The position numbers and the translations under genes were made by a program. Positions 44,023 to 53,745 of a stretch of DNA of 64,000 nt are shown in pieces. The DNA is taken from the NCBI RefSeq assembly GCF_003144325.1, contig NZ_PENS01000001.1, positions 186,001 to 250,000 of the forward strand, read 5' to 3'. The stretch is from Proteus terrae (GTDB taxonomy: Bacteria; Pseudomonadota; Gammaproteobacteria; Enterobacterales; Enterobacteriaceae). The number at the start of each line of letters is the position of its first letter. Position 1 is the stretch's first letter. The notes beneath the pieces are model-generated. The model saw only the letters and a program-made list of their open reading frames with translations, made no database searches and was not told the DNA's origin.

Positions 44023-45645
44023 TTATTTACGTGTGATGTTATTTGCTTTTGGTTGAGCAATTGGAGACTGCTCAGCAAAATATTTCACGACTGCATCAAC
44101 ATCTGGCACGCTGTAAACTGGATCTTTACCTTCTTTCAGTACAGAGAAGTTACTACCACCTGTTGCTAAGTATTCGTTAGCCACAACACGGTAAGATGCT
44201 TTCATATCCACTGGTTTGCCATCAATTTTCATTGATTCGACGATAACACGGTTACCATTAGAGGCTTTGCTATCCCATGTATATTGGAAGTTGCCTGAAA
44301 CAGCTAACACTTGTGGACGTGAACGATCCCATTGTTGTTCTAATAGGCGTTTGATTTGTTCACCCGTTAACGTTTGAGTTAACAGTACGTTAGAGAATGG
44401 CTGTACAGTGTAGATTGCGTTATAAGAAACATCACCACCAGTCATATCAGCACGAATACCACCACTGTTCATAAATGCGATTTGTGCACCACCCATATCT
44501 TTTGGTTTTGCAGTATATAAATGCGCATCAGCAATCACTTGACCCAGTGCAGATTCACCCGCGTCATTCGTTTGCTTGTTCAGGTTACCTTCTAACTTAC
44601 CGATAATACGATTAGCTAATGGGGTAGCAATTTTTTCGTAAGCTTCTAACAGTTTAGTAACTGCTGGATCTTTTTCGTATTTACGGTTATCAACCCAAAT
44701 GTTACGAGCTTCGATATCAACAACATCTTTCGTTGTTTTATCTAATTTCAGGTCGATACGCGTTAACATTGCACCATTAGACTGTGCCGATGTCACTGAT
44801 TTACCGTTGATAGTACAGTTATAAGCTTGGTGAGTATGACCAGTCACAACGAAGTCGATAGCTGGATCTAATTGTTCAACAACACCCAGTACTTTACCTG
44901 TAATACCATTACATGCGTTGATATTAACTGGACCACCATCACGACGCTGTGCAGCACCTTCGTGGATCAGAACACCAATTGCTTGAACGCCTTTTGCTTT
45001 TAACTGAGGCACTAATGCGTTAATTGTTTTTGCTTCATTGTGGAAGCTTAAGCCTTCGGTTCCTTTAGGGGTTACGATAGCCGCAGTACCTTCTAAAGTT
45101 AAACCGATGAATGCAACAGGAATACCGTTGAATTCTTTAATAACGTATTCTGGGAATAATGTTTTGCCAGTTTCGTTAACAATAACGTTAGCCGCTAAGT
45201 ATTGGAAATCTGCGCCTTTAAACTCAGTTGGGCCTTGGCAACCCGTTACTGGGTGACAACCACCGTTTTGTTTACGCAGTAACTCGCCCATGCCTTTATC
45301 AAATTCGTGGTTACCCACTGAAGTTGCTTCTAAGCCTGCTAATGATAATGCTTCGATTGAAGGCTCATCATGGAACATTGAAGATAACAGTGGGCTTGCA
45401 CCAACCATATCACCCGCCGCAACAACGATGTTGTTTGGGTTATCTTTCTTCATTTCTTTAATTAACGTAGCCATGTGCTCAATACCACCAGGTTTGTTTG
45501 GACCTGGCGCTTTTAGCGCACCGTGGAAGTCGTTCATTGCGATAACACGCACATCAACAACATTAGCTTCGTCGTAGTTTTTTGCACAACCTGCTAATAA
45601 GACTGAGCTTACAGCAAGTGCAACGAGTTTATATTTATGGTTCAT
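44023..45645 (-). CDS. Lipoprotein 5'-nucleotidase/metallophosphatase (UshA/CpdB superfamily)
   Basis: A 540-residue protein of the two-domain 5'-nucleotidase family. The signal ends in a lipobox (VSSVLLAGCAKNYDE), so it should be lipid-anchored in the envelope. The N-terminal metallophosphatase motifs are MNDFHGAL, AAGDMVGASP, GNHEFDKG, LIHEGA and GHTHQAY. The C-terminal substrate domain has FMNSGGIRADM and TGGSNFS. It is clearly different from E. coli UshA in sequence, so I give no symbol. It would remove phosphate from nucleoside monophosphates or split dinucleotides such as NAD. It lies 19 bp after the RNase gene, supporting a joint role in RNA use. Confidence 0.88.
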   Translation of the reverse strand: MNHKYKLVALAVSSVLLAGCAKNYDEANVVDVRVIAMNDFHGALKAPGPNKPGGIEHMATLIKEMKKDNPNNIVVAAGDMVGASPLLSSMFHDEPSIEALSLAGLEATSVGNHEFDKGMGELLRKQNGGCHPVTGCQGPTEFKGADFQYLAANVIVNETGKTLFPEYVIKEFNGIPVAFIGLTLEGTAAIVTPKGTEGLSFHNEAKTINALVPQLKAKGVQAIGVLIHEGAAQRRDGGPVNINACNGITGKVLGVVEQLDPAIDFVVTGHTHQAYNCTINGKSVTSAQSNGAMLTRIDLKLDKTTKDVVDIEARNIWVDNRKYEKDPAVTKLLEAYEKIATPLANRIIGKLEGNLNKQTNDAGESALGQVIADAHLYTAKPKDMGGAQIAFMNSGGIRADMTGGDVSYNAIYTVQPFSNVLLTQTLTGEQIKRLLEQQWDRSRPQVLAVSGNFQYTWDSKASNGNRVIVESMKIDGKPVDMKASYRVVANEYLATGGSNFSVLKEGKDPVYSVPDVDAVVKYFAEQSPIAQPKANNITRK

Positions 45646-45664
45646 TTAAAATTTATCCCTAAGA

Positions 45665-46441
45665 TCAAAATTCACGTTTCGGACAATCAATTACTTCGAA
45701 ATCTTTGCTATAACAGATATAGAATTCATCTCGATTAATTTGAATTTCTTTATCCTTCAGTGATGGATTGTGCTCTTTTAAGAACTTAATCAATGCACTA
45801 TTTGAAGGACGGCCTTCTGGTAATACTAACGCTTCATACAACTCTTTTTGTTTACCAAAGAATGCATCTGGTGTATCAAACGCACACACACCGTGTTTTT
45901 CCCATTCACCTTGTAACAGATCAATACCTGGAGAATCACACAGATAAGGTTTAATAGCAGAGTATTCTAAAGGTGGTAAATCGCCTTTACATAAACGAGG
46001 ATGCTTGCGTATGTCTTTCCAATCGCGGCACTCTTCCCATGATTTACCATCACAGGTTTCAGCCCACAGCCCATGAACAATCCAGCCAAATTTGTTATCA
46101 GAGAAACACTGAATTTCAAATTTATCGTACTCACGTTTTGCACGATCTTTTTCATTATCGTTATTTAAACGTTTAATATTATTACTTTTATAATCACAAA
46201 AAGCCGGTGAGTAGTTAATCGCTAACTTAAAATAATCTGTTGATGCAGTGCTGTTTTGACCATAGCGATCATTAGAAGCAATGTAGTCGTAAGGTGCCGT
46301 TGGAGCATCAGGTAAAATACAAGATACGCCTTCAACTAATTTAGCTTGAGGTTTTAATGGTTCTGTAATTTCAGGTGCTTGCGTTGCACATCCTGCTAGC
46401 ACTAAAGCAAAAGCAGCAGGTAATAGCTTCATAAAGCGCAT
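45665..46441 (-). CDS. rna: Lipoprotein ribonuclease of the T2 family (RNase I-like)
   Basis: A 258-residue nuclease that cuts RNA through 2',3'-cyclic phosphate intermediates. The two catalytic segments of RNase T2 are present: WIVHGLWAET (CAS I) and GEWEKHGVCA (CAS II), each with the active-site histidine. Several cysteines could form the usual disulfides. The N-terminus MKLLPAAFALVLAGCATQ is a lipoprotein signal, unlike the plain Sec signal of E. coli RNase I, so this enzyme is probably membrane-anchored. An ATG three codons into the frame is an alternative start. It is placed between cpdB and a 5'-nucleotidase, matching a substrate-product order. Confidence 0.88.
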   Translation of the reverse strand: MRFMKLLPAAFALVLAGCATQAPEITEPLKPQAKLVEGVSCILPDAPTAPYDYIASNDRYGQNSTASTDYFKLAINYSPAFCDYKSNNIKRLNNDNEKDRAKREYDKFEIQCFSDNKFGWIVHGLWAETCDGKSWEECRDWKDIRKHPRLCKGDLPPLEYSAIKPYLCDSPGIDLLQGEWEKHGVCAFDTPDAFFGKQKELYEALVLPEGRPSNSALIKFLKEHNPSLKDKEIQINRDEFYICYSKDFEVIDCPKREF

Positions 46442-46494
46442 AAAATCCCCTTAAAGAGCAATAAAATCTACTCTCTTGGTTCAAAAAAGGTAAG

Positions 46495-46520
46495 AAAAAC
46501 CTGCCCTGAACGGGCAGGTT
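46495..46520 (-). terminator. Terminator or attenuator between cpdB and the RNase gene
   Basis: On the minus strand CCTGCCC, loop GTTCA, GGGCAGG is followed by TTTTTCTT. It lies just past the cpdB stop. Only about 55 bases remain before the RNase gene, so downstream genes probably depend partly on read-through. Confidence 0.85.
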
Positions 46521-46527
46521 TAATTGC

Positions 46528-48483
46528 TTATTTCTTCTCAGTTAAATCGATTTTGTAAATTGCAAAACCAATTTCATCATTTTCCACGAAGGTCATTGGA
46601 TATTGAGCGAAATCTTTAATAAATGCAGCCGCTTTTTCACTTGGTGAAGTTTCAAAACGGACATCTAACGCTTTATCAGTCTTAATAGGTAAGAATGACC
46701 AGTTGTTAGCAGCTTTAGTCGCAACTTCGCCTTTTTCTTTAGTTTGTTTAGCAATGTAAGAAGCTAAGATTGCACGGTTTTCATCTGGAGATGCAAACGC
46801 AATATTCGCTTCACCAGTACCAGCGAACTTACCGCCGTATCCACGGTAGTTATTTGTTGCGATCAGGAATGTTGCTTTAGGATCGATTGGTTTGCCTTCA
46901 TAAGTCACATCTTTGATACGATTCGCATCTTTGTTAACCACTTGGCAATCAACGTCATATTTAGCTGGTTGAGTTAAGTCAACTTTATAGTTCACACCGC
47001 TAATGGTGTCGAAGTTATAAGTACGGAAACCATCCCAGTTGATCAGTTCTTGTGGTTTAGTTGAATTAGGATCAACTTGGTTCCACATACCTGCTGAACA
47101 TTCTAACCACTCAACAACATCAGCACCGGTCGCTTTAACAACCACTAATGTGTTTGGATACAGATATAAGTCTGCTGCATTACGGAATGTTAAGTCACCT
47201 TTTTCAACTTCTACGAAGTCTGCTGGTGCGTTTTTACGACCGCCCGCTTTAAATGGCGCAGCTGCACCTAATACTGGTAAACCGTCTAAGTTCGGATCAC
47301 CTTGAATAAAGTGTTTGGTGTAATCAACTTGTGCATCATTAACGATTTGTACAGTTGGATCACTTTGTACTAATGCTAAGAAGCTGTACATGTTGGCAGA
47401 AGCTTTACCAATGTGTTTACCCACGAAATCACGGGTACCTTGGTGTGCTTTTTCGATGATTTGAGCTAATTCAGCATCACGTTCAACTAATGCTTTTTTG
47501 TTTGCTTTATCAAAGATAGGACGCGCTTCACCTGTTGCTTCGGTCATCACCCATTTACCGCTGTCGTTATTGATAACCATATCAACGACACCTAAGTGAT
47601 CACCCCATTGGCCTGGCATAACAGCAGGAACACCATTTACGGTACCTTTCGCTGTATCTACGCCTTTAATGCCTTCAAATTCTTTGCTTGGGAATACGCC
47701 ATGAGCGTGACCAAACATGATTGCATTGATACCTTCAACTTCGCTTAAATAATAAACAGAGTTTTCCGCCATTGCTTTGTATGGCTCTGACGCGAAACCA
47801 GAGTGAGGAATAGCCACAATCAGGTCAGCACCCTCTTTTTTCATTTGAGGGACGAATTTTTTCGCTGTTTCTGTAATATCGTTTACAACGACCTTACCAT
47901 CCAGATTGGCTTTATCCCAGATTAAGATCTGTGGTGGTACGAAGCCGATATAACCAATCTTGATAGTGTGTTCTTTACCATCACGATCTTTTACTGGTGT
48001 ATCAACAATGATATAAGGTGTGAAATAGTTTTTGCCTGTTTTCGCATCCATCACGTTGGCGTTGATGTAAGGGAATTTAGCACCGGCAATGGCTTTTTTC
48101 AGGTAATCTAAACCATAGTTGAATTCATGGTTACCAAAGTTACCTACTGTGTAGCCCATGGTGTTCATCAGCTGGTGAGCTGGATGAGATTCGCCTTTTT
48201 CTAAGCCTTTAGCTGCTTGATAGTCAGCCAGCGGGCTACCTTGGATCAAGTCGCCGTTATCAACTAAAATCGCATTGGTTGCTTCAGCTTTTGCTGCTTT
48301 AATTAAATTAGCAGTACGGACATAACCAAACTGTTCTGTTGGTTTGTCTTTGAAGTAGTCAAAGTCGATTAAGTTACTGTGAACATCAGACGTCTCCATA
48401 ATACGAAGATCGACTGTCGCAGCATTCACGTTGAATGCGACAAACATTGCTAATGTTGAAATTTTCAACACATTCTTAACCAT
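46528..48483 (-). CDS. cpdB: 2',3'-cyclic-nucleotide 2'-phosphodiesterase/3'-nucleotidase
   Basis: CpdB (651 residues) opens 2',3'-cyclic nucleotides released by RNase I and removes the 3'-phosphate, giving nucleosides in the periplasm. A Sec signal ([14 protein letters not shown]) precedes [17 protein letters not shown]. Metallophosphatase motifs are [26 protein letters not shown] and FGHAHG. The nucleotide-binding C-terminal domain has [14 protein letters not shown]. It follows the porin gene by about 85 bp. Confidence 0.96.
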   Translation of the reverse strand: MVKNVLKISTLAMFVAFNVNAATVDLRIMETSDVHSNLIDFDYFKDKPTEQFGYVRTANLIKAAKAEATNAILVDNGDLIQGSPLADYQAAKGLEKGESHPAHQLMNTMGYTVGNFGNHEFNYGLDYLKKAIAGAKFPYINANVMDAKTGKNYFTPYIIVDTPVKDRDGKEHTIKIGYIGFVPPQILIWDKANLDGKVVVNDITETAKKFVPQMKKEGADLIVAIPHSGFASEPYKAMAENSVYYLSEVEGINAIMFGHAHGVFPSKEFEGIKGVDTAKGTVNGVPAVMPGQWGDHLGVVDMVINNDSGKWVMTEATGEARPIFDKANKKALVERDAELAQIIEKAHQGTRDFVGKHIGKASANMYSFLALVQSDPTVQIVNDAQVDYTKHFIQGDPNLDGLPVLGAAAPFKAGGRKNAPADFVEVEKGDLTFRNAADLYLYPNTLVVVKATGADVVEWLECSAGMWNQVDPNSTKPQELINWDGFRTYNFDTISGVNYKVDLTQPAKYDVDCQVVNKDANRIKDVTYEGKPIDPKATFLIATNNYRGYGGKFAGTGEANIAFASPDENRAILASYIAKQTKEKGEVATKAANNWSFLPIKTDKALDVRFETSPSEKAAAFIKDFAQYPMTFVENDEIGFAIYKIDLTEKK

Positions 48484-48510
48484 TACACACCCCTTATATA
48501 TTGGTTAACA

Positions 48511-48530
48511 GGAGAGCAAAATGGCTCTCC
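48511..48530. terminator. Stem-loop between porin and cpdB
   Basis: GGAGAGC and GCTCTCC form a 7-bp stem over a 6-base loop. There is no T-tract on the minus strand, so it probably lowers or tunes expression of cpdB relative to the porin. Confidence 0.45.
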
Positions 48531-48569
48531 TTTCGTTACTTCTGTCAAACGGTAGTGCCTTTACTAGGA

Positions 48570-49769
48570 CTAGAAGTACAGACGCATACCCGTTTCGAAG
48601 ATATATTGTTTTTTATCTTCATACTTCACGTTATCACTGCGAGCATCATCGTATGCCATTTCAGCGAATAAACGTAAGTTGTTATATTTAGATACTGCAA
48701 AACGTTTATCTACACCCACAGTATAGGTTTCTTTTTTGTAGTTGAACGTGTTTGCATCACCATCACGCAGGTAGTAACCCGCATACATACCACTTTCAAT
48801 ACGATCCCAGTGCCATTTCACACCAACACCATATAAATCTGCTTTCCAGTTGCCTTTAACTGAGTTCCAACCACGTGGGCTATTATATTGGTTTTCATAG
48901 AGAGCTAAGCCAGGGTTTTTACCACGAGATTGACCATAGTCTAAACCAATAGAAAATTCACGGCCTGGGAAGAAGTATTCTGCACCAAAAGCTAAGATAC
49001 TGTTTTCAGGTGTTTTATCTTTATTTGGACCTGAATTGTTTGCTTCACCTTTAGCTGCAGAATAACCTGCATCAAATTCTAAGCCGAAGGTTGATTTATA
49101 GAAACCAACTAATGAGTAAGCTCGTGTAATATCACCTGCAACACGACGACCATCATCACCTGTTTTACCCGTTACAGTACCTGCTAATTTAAAGCCTTCA
49201 TAACGGTTAGTTTCAATAAAAATAGTTTGTGGTAAACGAGTCATAAAGTTGTTTTTACCAACACCATTCGTATTTACATATTTACCATTAACGCTCGTTT
49301 CACCACCAGAATAACCGACTGAACGACCTAATACATCGCTAAAGTAGAATACACCGGTGTTACCATAGCCATAGCTTGATTTTTTCACCCAGTCGATCGG
49401 AATATAAGTACGACCAAACTGAATTTGTCCATAATCACGATGAGAGAAACCGACATAACCTACACGGTTGTACATTTCAAAGTTTGATTTAGGGTTGTCA
49501 CTGTTAGTTTTTTGAGTGTCTGAACCCCACTCTAATTTACCAAAAACTTTGATATCGTTAGTCAGTTCATGCGAACCAAAGAAACCAATACGACTACCAT
49601 CATCCGTCATTTTCATTTCATGATTTTGGCTAGTCACTTGCGTTTTTAAACGGAACTGACCATTCACATCAAAACGTGTACCTTTATCGTTATACACGTT
49701 TACTGCGTTTGCAGATCCAGAAAGAACCAACAAACCAACCAGTGCTGCTAGAGGCTTCAAGCTTTTCAT
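48570..49769 (-). CDS. Outer-membrane porin (trimeric, Gram-negative porin family)
   Basis: A 399-residue beta-barrel porin. The signal peptide is MKSLKPLAALVGLLVLSGS with cleavage after ANA. Strands such as FDVNGQFRLKTQVTS, DIKVFGKLEWGS and YVGFSHRDYGQIQFGR alternate with loops. The chain ends in the expected aromatic C-terminal residue (ETGMRLYF), recognised by the BAM complex. Overall it resembles OmpC/OmpF-type porins but is divergent. I chose the ATG giving MKSLKPL (GGGT upstream) over one five codons earlier. As first gene before cpdB, RNase and nucleotidase, it may admit oligonucleotides or nucleotides; that is inference. Confidence 0.9.
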   Translation of the reverse strand: MKSLKPLAALVGLLVLSGSANAVNVYNDKGTRFDVNGQFRLKTQVTSQNHEMKMTDDGSRIGFFGSHELTNDIKVFGKLEWGSDTQKTNSDNPKSNFEMYNRVGYVGFSHRDYGQIQFGRTYIPIDWVKKSSYGYGNTGVFYFSDVLGRSVGYSGGETSVNGKYVNTNGVGKNNFMTRLPQTIFIETNRYEGFKLAGTVTGKTGDDGRRVAGDITRAYSLVGFYKSTFGLEFDAGYSAAKGEANNSGPNKDKTPENSILAFGAEYFFPGREFSIGLDYGQSRGKNPGLALYENQYNSPRGWNSVKGNWKADLYGVGVKWHWDRIESGMYAGYYLRDGDANTFNYKKETYTVGVDKRFAVSKYNNLRLFAEMAYDDARSDNVKYEDKKQYIFETGMRLYF

Positions 49770-51095
49770 GATTAAAATACCCATCTATTTTCTATAGTTT
49801 TATGATTTCCTTTAAGGTCAAAAATAATACCGCCGTATATAATTGACCTGAGATTCAGACAAAAGATCTCTGCCACGAATTTCGAAAAAGAAAATCGCTC
49901 TCACAATTGATAATTTTTATAGCTACTAATTATGACTCTACAAAATCTTCTTAAAGGTTTTAATTTCCTTGACACAGACGTAATCACCAATAAGACACAA
50001 AAATAATATCCTCATTATATTTAAATAAGGGCATTGCTTTTATTTCTGTTAGGAAAAGAAATAGGTTGTTGAGTTTTCAATGGCATGTTACTCAAAAAAA
50101 AGCCCTACTTTCGTGATGTAGCCCACAATTACATCAATGTGCATTTTCATGGTTACATACCCAAGTGATAGGTATCACAATTAAAGGTAAAGATACGTGT
50201 TTTTTGAACTTAATCAACTTTTTAAAAATAGCACTTTTGGATTTTTCTTTTATATTTCATTTCTTTATAAGACTCTTTTTTTTGCTAATAAAAAATTTAT
50301 CTCCCTATTTAATATATTTAAAAGGAAGTATTAATTTTAACCACTAAATAAATAACACTAAAGATTTGAATATTGTTATTCTTAATTAATAATTTTTATT
50401 CTTTATATTTATTTCTTATTTAAATAAAGGCAAAGTCGAATTTAAATACAATTTAACTAGTGATAACGAGTAGCACGCTATCATAAAAAGAATAATTATC
50501 TGCAAATATTAAAAAGAGAAGCATAAGAATACCATTCAATCACAATATCTAATCAATACGTACAAGTAACAACAAAACCCAATCAAACATTACAAAATCT
50601 AAATTATTACCATGGTTAACATAAAAAGCCCAATAGTACTCTTTTATCGATATTTGAAAAAAAAATATCAAAATTTGTGATCGAAATCACTTTGTTTGTT
50701 GTGAAAAGCCCCCTCCTACATTTTCCTAATTTTGTGATAATTATCACATGATAGTGTCAGGAATATTTTTGTTTTGTAAATTATTGCAGGGATAAATCTG
50801 AAAGTGATTTCAGTTTGTAAACAAAAAGAGTATAAAAATAAAATTATGTGATTATTATCACATAATGATTTGTGCTAAAAATCATGTTATTTCATTATCA
50901 AAACTCTTAATTAATTAGACACAAATAAGAATAAAACTCATTATCATAGAGTAGAGTTACTAATTATTCGTTTCAGCTTTTTTACCTTTTTATTAAATAA
51001 CACTGCATAGATTTCCTTTTAAGGGATATTACCTTTTAGATACCCTAAACATTCAGTATCATATTGTGGTAAATAATGATTAAGGGGAATGTCAG
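49770..51095. promoter_or_regulatory. 1.3 kb gene-free region with four CRP-like palindromes
   Basis: No convincing gene is seen. Four sequences fit the CRP box TGTGA-n6-TCACA: AGTGATAGGTATCACA (50164-50179), TGTGATCGAAATCACT (50676-50691), TGTGATAATTATCACA (50733-50748, both half-sites perfect) and TGTGATTATTATCACA (50847-50862, extended to ATTATGTGA and TCACATAAT). The first is about 400 bp ahead of the porin start. The last is about 240 bp ahead of rdgC. The porin promoter and the rdgC promoter must lie here. A short hydrophobic frame at 50165-50347 is not credible. Confidence 0.65.
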
Positions 51096-52004
51096 ATGCT
51101 GTGGTTTAAAAATATTTTGGTCTATCGCTTAAATAAAGAGATAGCACTGTCGATGGATGAGTTAGAACAACAGCTTTCTTCATTGGCATTCACACCTTGT
51201 AGTAGCCAAGATATGACTCGAACAGGTTGGGTTTCACCAATGGGCGATCGGGGTGAAGCACTTATCCATGTAACCGGTAAACAAGTCATGATGTGCGCAC
51301 GAAAAGAAGACAAAATCTTACCTGCGACAGTCATTAAGCAAGCACTGCAAGACAAAGTTGAAAAACTTGAAGGTGAACAAGGGCGCAAACTGAAAAAAAC
51401 AGAAAAAGCGACCCTAAAAGATGAAGTAGTTCACACCTTACTTCCTCGCGCATTTAGTAAATTCTCACAAACTTTTATTTGGCTAGATTTAGAAAAACAG
51501 CTAGTCATTGTTGATTCAGGCAGTGCAAAACGCGCCGAAGATAACTTAGCCTTGTTACGCAAAACCTTAGGTTCATTACCAGTTGTTCCTCTGAACTTTA
51601 ATGAATCTGTTGAATTAAAAATGACAGAGTGGGTACGCTCTGGAGAACTCCCTGCAGGCTTTACCTTAATGGATGAAGCAGAGTTAAAAGCTGTACTAGA
51701 TGAAGGCGGTGTCATTCGTTGTAAGAAACAAGAATTGGTTTCTGACGAAATTGCGACACATATTGAAGCGGGTAAATTTGTTACCAAACTTTCTGTAGAT
51801 TGGGAAGATCGTCTGCAATTTATGCTTTGTGATGATGGTTCTATCAAACGGATCAAATTCAGTGAAACTTTACGTGAACAAAATGACGATATCGATAAAG
51901 CCGATTTTGCCCAACGTTTTGATGCTGACTTTGTTTTAATGACCGGTGAATTAAGCGCCTTGATTGAACGCGTCACGGAAGTCCTCGGCGGCGAAGCAGA
52001 GTAA
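51096..52004 (+). CDS. rdgC: Recombination-associated protein RdgC
   Basis: RdgC (302 residues) forms a ring around double-stranded DNA and limits RecA filament formation; in Neisseria it affects pilin variation. The family start [16 protein letters not shown], the segment [36 protein letters not shown] and the C-terminal [21 protein letters not shown] are conserved. Length agrees with E. coli (303). It stands alone with its own terminator. Confidence 0.96.
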   Translation: MLWFKNILVYRLNKEIALSMDELEQQLSSLAFTPCSSQDMTRTGWVSPMGDRGEALIHVTGKQVMMCARKEDKILPATVIKQALQDKVEKLEGEQGRKLKKTEKATLKDEVVHTLLPRAFSKFSQTFIWLDLEKQLVIVDSGSAKRAEDNLALLRKTLGSLPVVPLNFNESVELKMTEWVRSGELPAGFTLMDEAELKAVLDEGGVIRCKKQELVSDEIATHIEAGKFVTKLSVDWEDRLQFMLCDDGSIKRIKFSETLREQNDDIDKADFAQRFDADFVLMTGELSALIERVTEVLGGEAE

Positions 52005-52020
52005 CGCCATTTTATTAAAG

Positions 52021-52058
52021 AAAACAGCCTATCATTTTATCTAAATAGGCTGTTTTTT
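52021..52058. terminator. Terminator between rdgC and yedF
   Basis: AAAACAGCCTAT and ATAGGCTGTTTT form a 12-bp stem with a 12-base loop, with A and T tracts usable from both sides. Confidence 0.88.
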
Positions 52059-52071
52059 ATTTAATAAAAAT

Positions 52072-52314
52072 TTATTTTTGAATTAAATAACGGATAGTCG
52101 GACCATCTTGTTGAATATCTAATACGGTATATCCGTAATTTTTCGCATCAAGTGGAATATTGTTGATTGATTGAGGACAATCACTCACCACTTCTAATAT
52201 TTCGCCTTTTTTCAGTGATGGCATAGCTTCAAGCGTTGCCACCGCAGGATAAGGACAAGGTTCACCGACCATATCTAGACGATAATCAGGAATAATAGTG
52301 TCTTTCTGGCTCAT
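52072..52314 (-). CDS. yedF: YedF, TusA-like sulfurtransferase
   Basis: An 80-residue SirA/TusA-family protein. The persulfide-carrying cysteine is in DMVGEPCPYPAVATLEAM, the canonical CPxP motif, and the C-terminal half (DCPQSINNIPLDAKNYGY) is typical. Its start overlaps the end of yedE by four bases. The pair is linked to sulfur or selenium handling in enterobacteria; the exact acceptor is not known. Confidence 0.93.
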   Translation of the reverse strand: MSQKDTIIPDYRLDMVGEPCPYPAVATLEAMPSLKKGEILEVVSDCPQSINNIPLDAKNYGYTVLDIQQDGPTIRYLIQK

Positions 52315-53537
52315 GCAATTTCCTTATTAATCTGCGTTGAAATAGATTGTGCTTGTTGGGCTTTTTTACGGAAAAAATGTTTTTCCCACCAAAGTAATAA
52401 TACAAATGACACACCAAGCATCAGATACGTCACACCTAATCCCCCCACGGGGCCAAAGGTATCAAGTAAATTAATCTTGTCATAATCCGTTGCGATCACT
52501 GAGGCAAAATCATCCCAATAATAAGCCAGTAATGTTGAACCTATTACGTTACCAAGCCCAACCCACCAAAAGTGAATTTGGCCTTCAACGGCACGATACA
52601 TCCAACCCGTTTCACATCCACCGGCCAAAACAATACCGAAACCGAAAAGCAAACCACCAATGACGGCATTCGGTCCTGCCCACATAATTTTAGGTGCAGC
52701 ACCTAACTGAACATAGCTGAAGATCCCAATCGCACTCACCGCCATACCGATGATAATCGCTTTTGCCATATGGGTTCTGCCTGTTATCCATAAGTCACGG
52801 AAAGCAGAAGTAAAACAGATTTGCGCACGTTCAATTAAAATACCAAAACCAATACCGCCTAACATAGCGAAACCCAGTTTTGGTGAATCAAAGAGAATAA
52901 TTAAAGACCACGCAATCATGGCAAAAAAGATCACCATTCCCAATCTAAAGCGGCGCTTCGCACGTTGTTTATCTTGAGTGATAGGTGAAGCTTGACTGAC
53001 TTTTTGCAGTTTTACCGGAATACGAAACAGAGGCATCAATGATAATTTGGCACCAAAGTAAGAGCCGATTGCCGTTGCAACAGCAAAAAACCAAGCATGT
53101 AAAGAGAACTGAGGAATGCCAGTAAAGAAAGCAGCAAGGTTACACCCCATTGCTAGACGAGCACCAAAACCTGCGATGATCCCACCTAGAACAGCTTGAA
53201 GAATACGAATTTTATGCTGAGGATGACGAAGTTTGACGTTGTTAGCCCAAAGAGCGGCCATAATACAACCTCCAAACATTCCGATAATCATCACGCCATC
53301 AATACGCGTTAATGGCGTACCTTCAAGACCGATGATTTTAAAATAACCCCATTCTTCAGGATGAGCACCAAACCATTGCATAACGTGACCGCCCCAACGA
53401 GTAAATTCACCCGTGACAGCCCAGAAAGTGCCGGTTAAACCAAAGTAGTAAGTTGATAAGATACCTGCCGCAATAACAGCTGGAAGAGGCTTCCAAAAAC
53501 GGATCAGGTATTGAGATTTAAATTCTGACCAAGACAT
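52311..53537 (-). CDS. yedE: YedE, YeeE/YedE-family membrane transporter (selenium/sulfur)
   Basis: A 408-residue inner-membrane protein with about ten hydrophobic segments. The paired family repeats with a conserved cysteine are GFGARLAMGCNLAAFFTG and GIVLAGGCETGWMYRA, with a further cysteine in IERAQICFTSAF. YeeE-type relatives import thiosulfate; YedE occurs in selenium-using bacteria and has been proposed to move a selenium compound. It lies between yedF and the hyp genes, which suits a function tied to anaerobic metalloenzymes. Confidence 0.92.
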   Translation of the reverse strand: MSWSEFKSQYLIRFWKPLPAVIAAGILSTYYFGLTGTFWAVTGEFTRWGGHVMQWFGAHPEEWGYFKIIGLEGTPLTRIDGVMIIGMFGGCIMAALWANNVKLRHPQHKIRILQAVLGGIIAGFGARLAMGCNLAAFFTGIPQFSLHAWFFAVATAIGSYFGAKLSLMPLFRIPVKLQKVSQASPITQDKQRAKRRFRLGMVIFFAMIAWSLIILFDSPKLGFAMLGGIGFGILIERAQICFTSAFRDLWITGRTHMAKAIIIGMAVSAIGIFSYVQLGAAPKIMWAGPNAVIGGLLFGFGIVLAGGCETGWMYRAVEGQIHFWWVGLGNVIGSTLLAYYWDDFASVIATDYDKINLLDTFGPVGGLGVTYLMLGVSFVLLLWWEKHFFRKKAQQAQSISTQINKEIA

Positions 53538-53695
53538 GTTTTTTCCTAGAGCTTACCTCTACGAGAGACCCTCTCCACGCAGTAGGATTGGCCGAACATG
53601 TTACTCCAATAATTTTTTTATCAAAGAGTCAGTATTCAGATAAATGAGAGAAATTTGCGTTATAACAAATTTTTTGTAACAGATAGGTAACTTAT

Positions 53696-53735
53696 CCCAC
53701 TTATAAATCTTGTGATCATTCAATCTATAAGTGGG
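53696..53735 (-). terminator. Stem-loop closing the hyb-hyp operon
   Basis: CCCACTTATA and TATAAGTGGG form a 10-bp stem around a loop of about 20 bases, 11 bases past the hypE stop on the minus strand. It lacks a strong T-tract, so read-through into yedE is possible. Confidence 0.5.
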
Positions 53736-53745
53736 TAATAAGTGA

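Noticed and set aside
50165-50347. 60-residue hydrophobic reading frame in the long intergenic region
   Set aside because: It has no ribosome binding site, overlaps a CRP-like palindrome, and its composition is that of random AT-rich DNA read as Phe/Leu/Ile.
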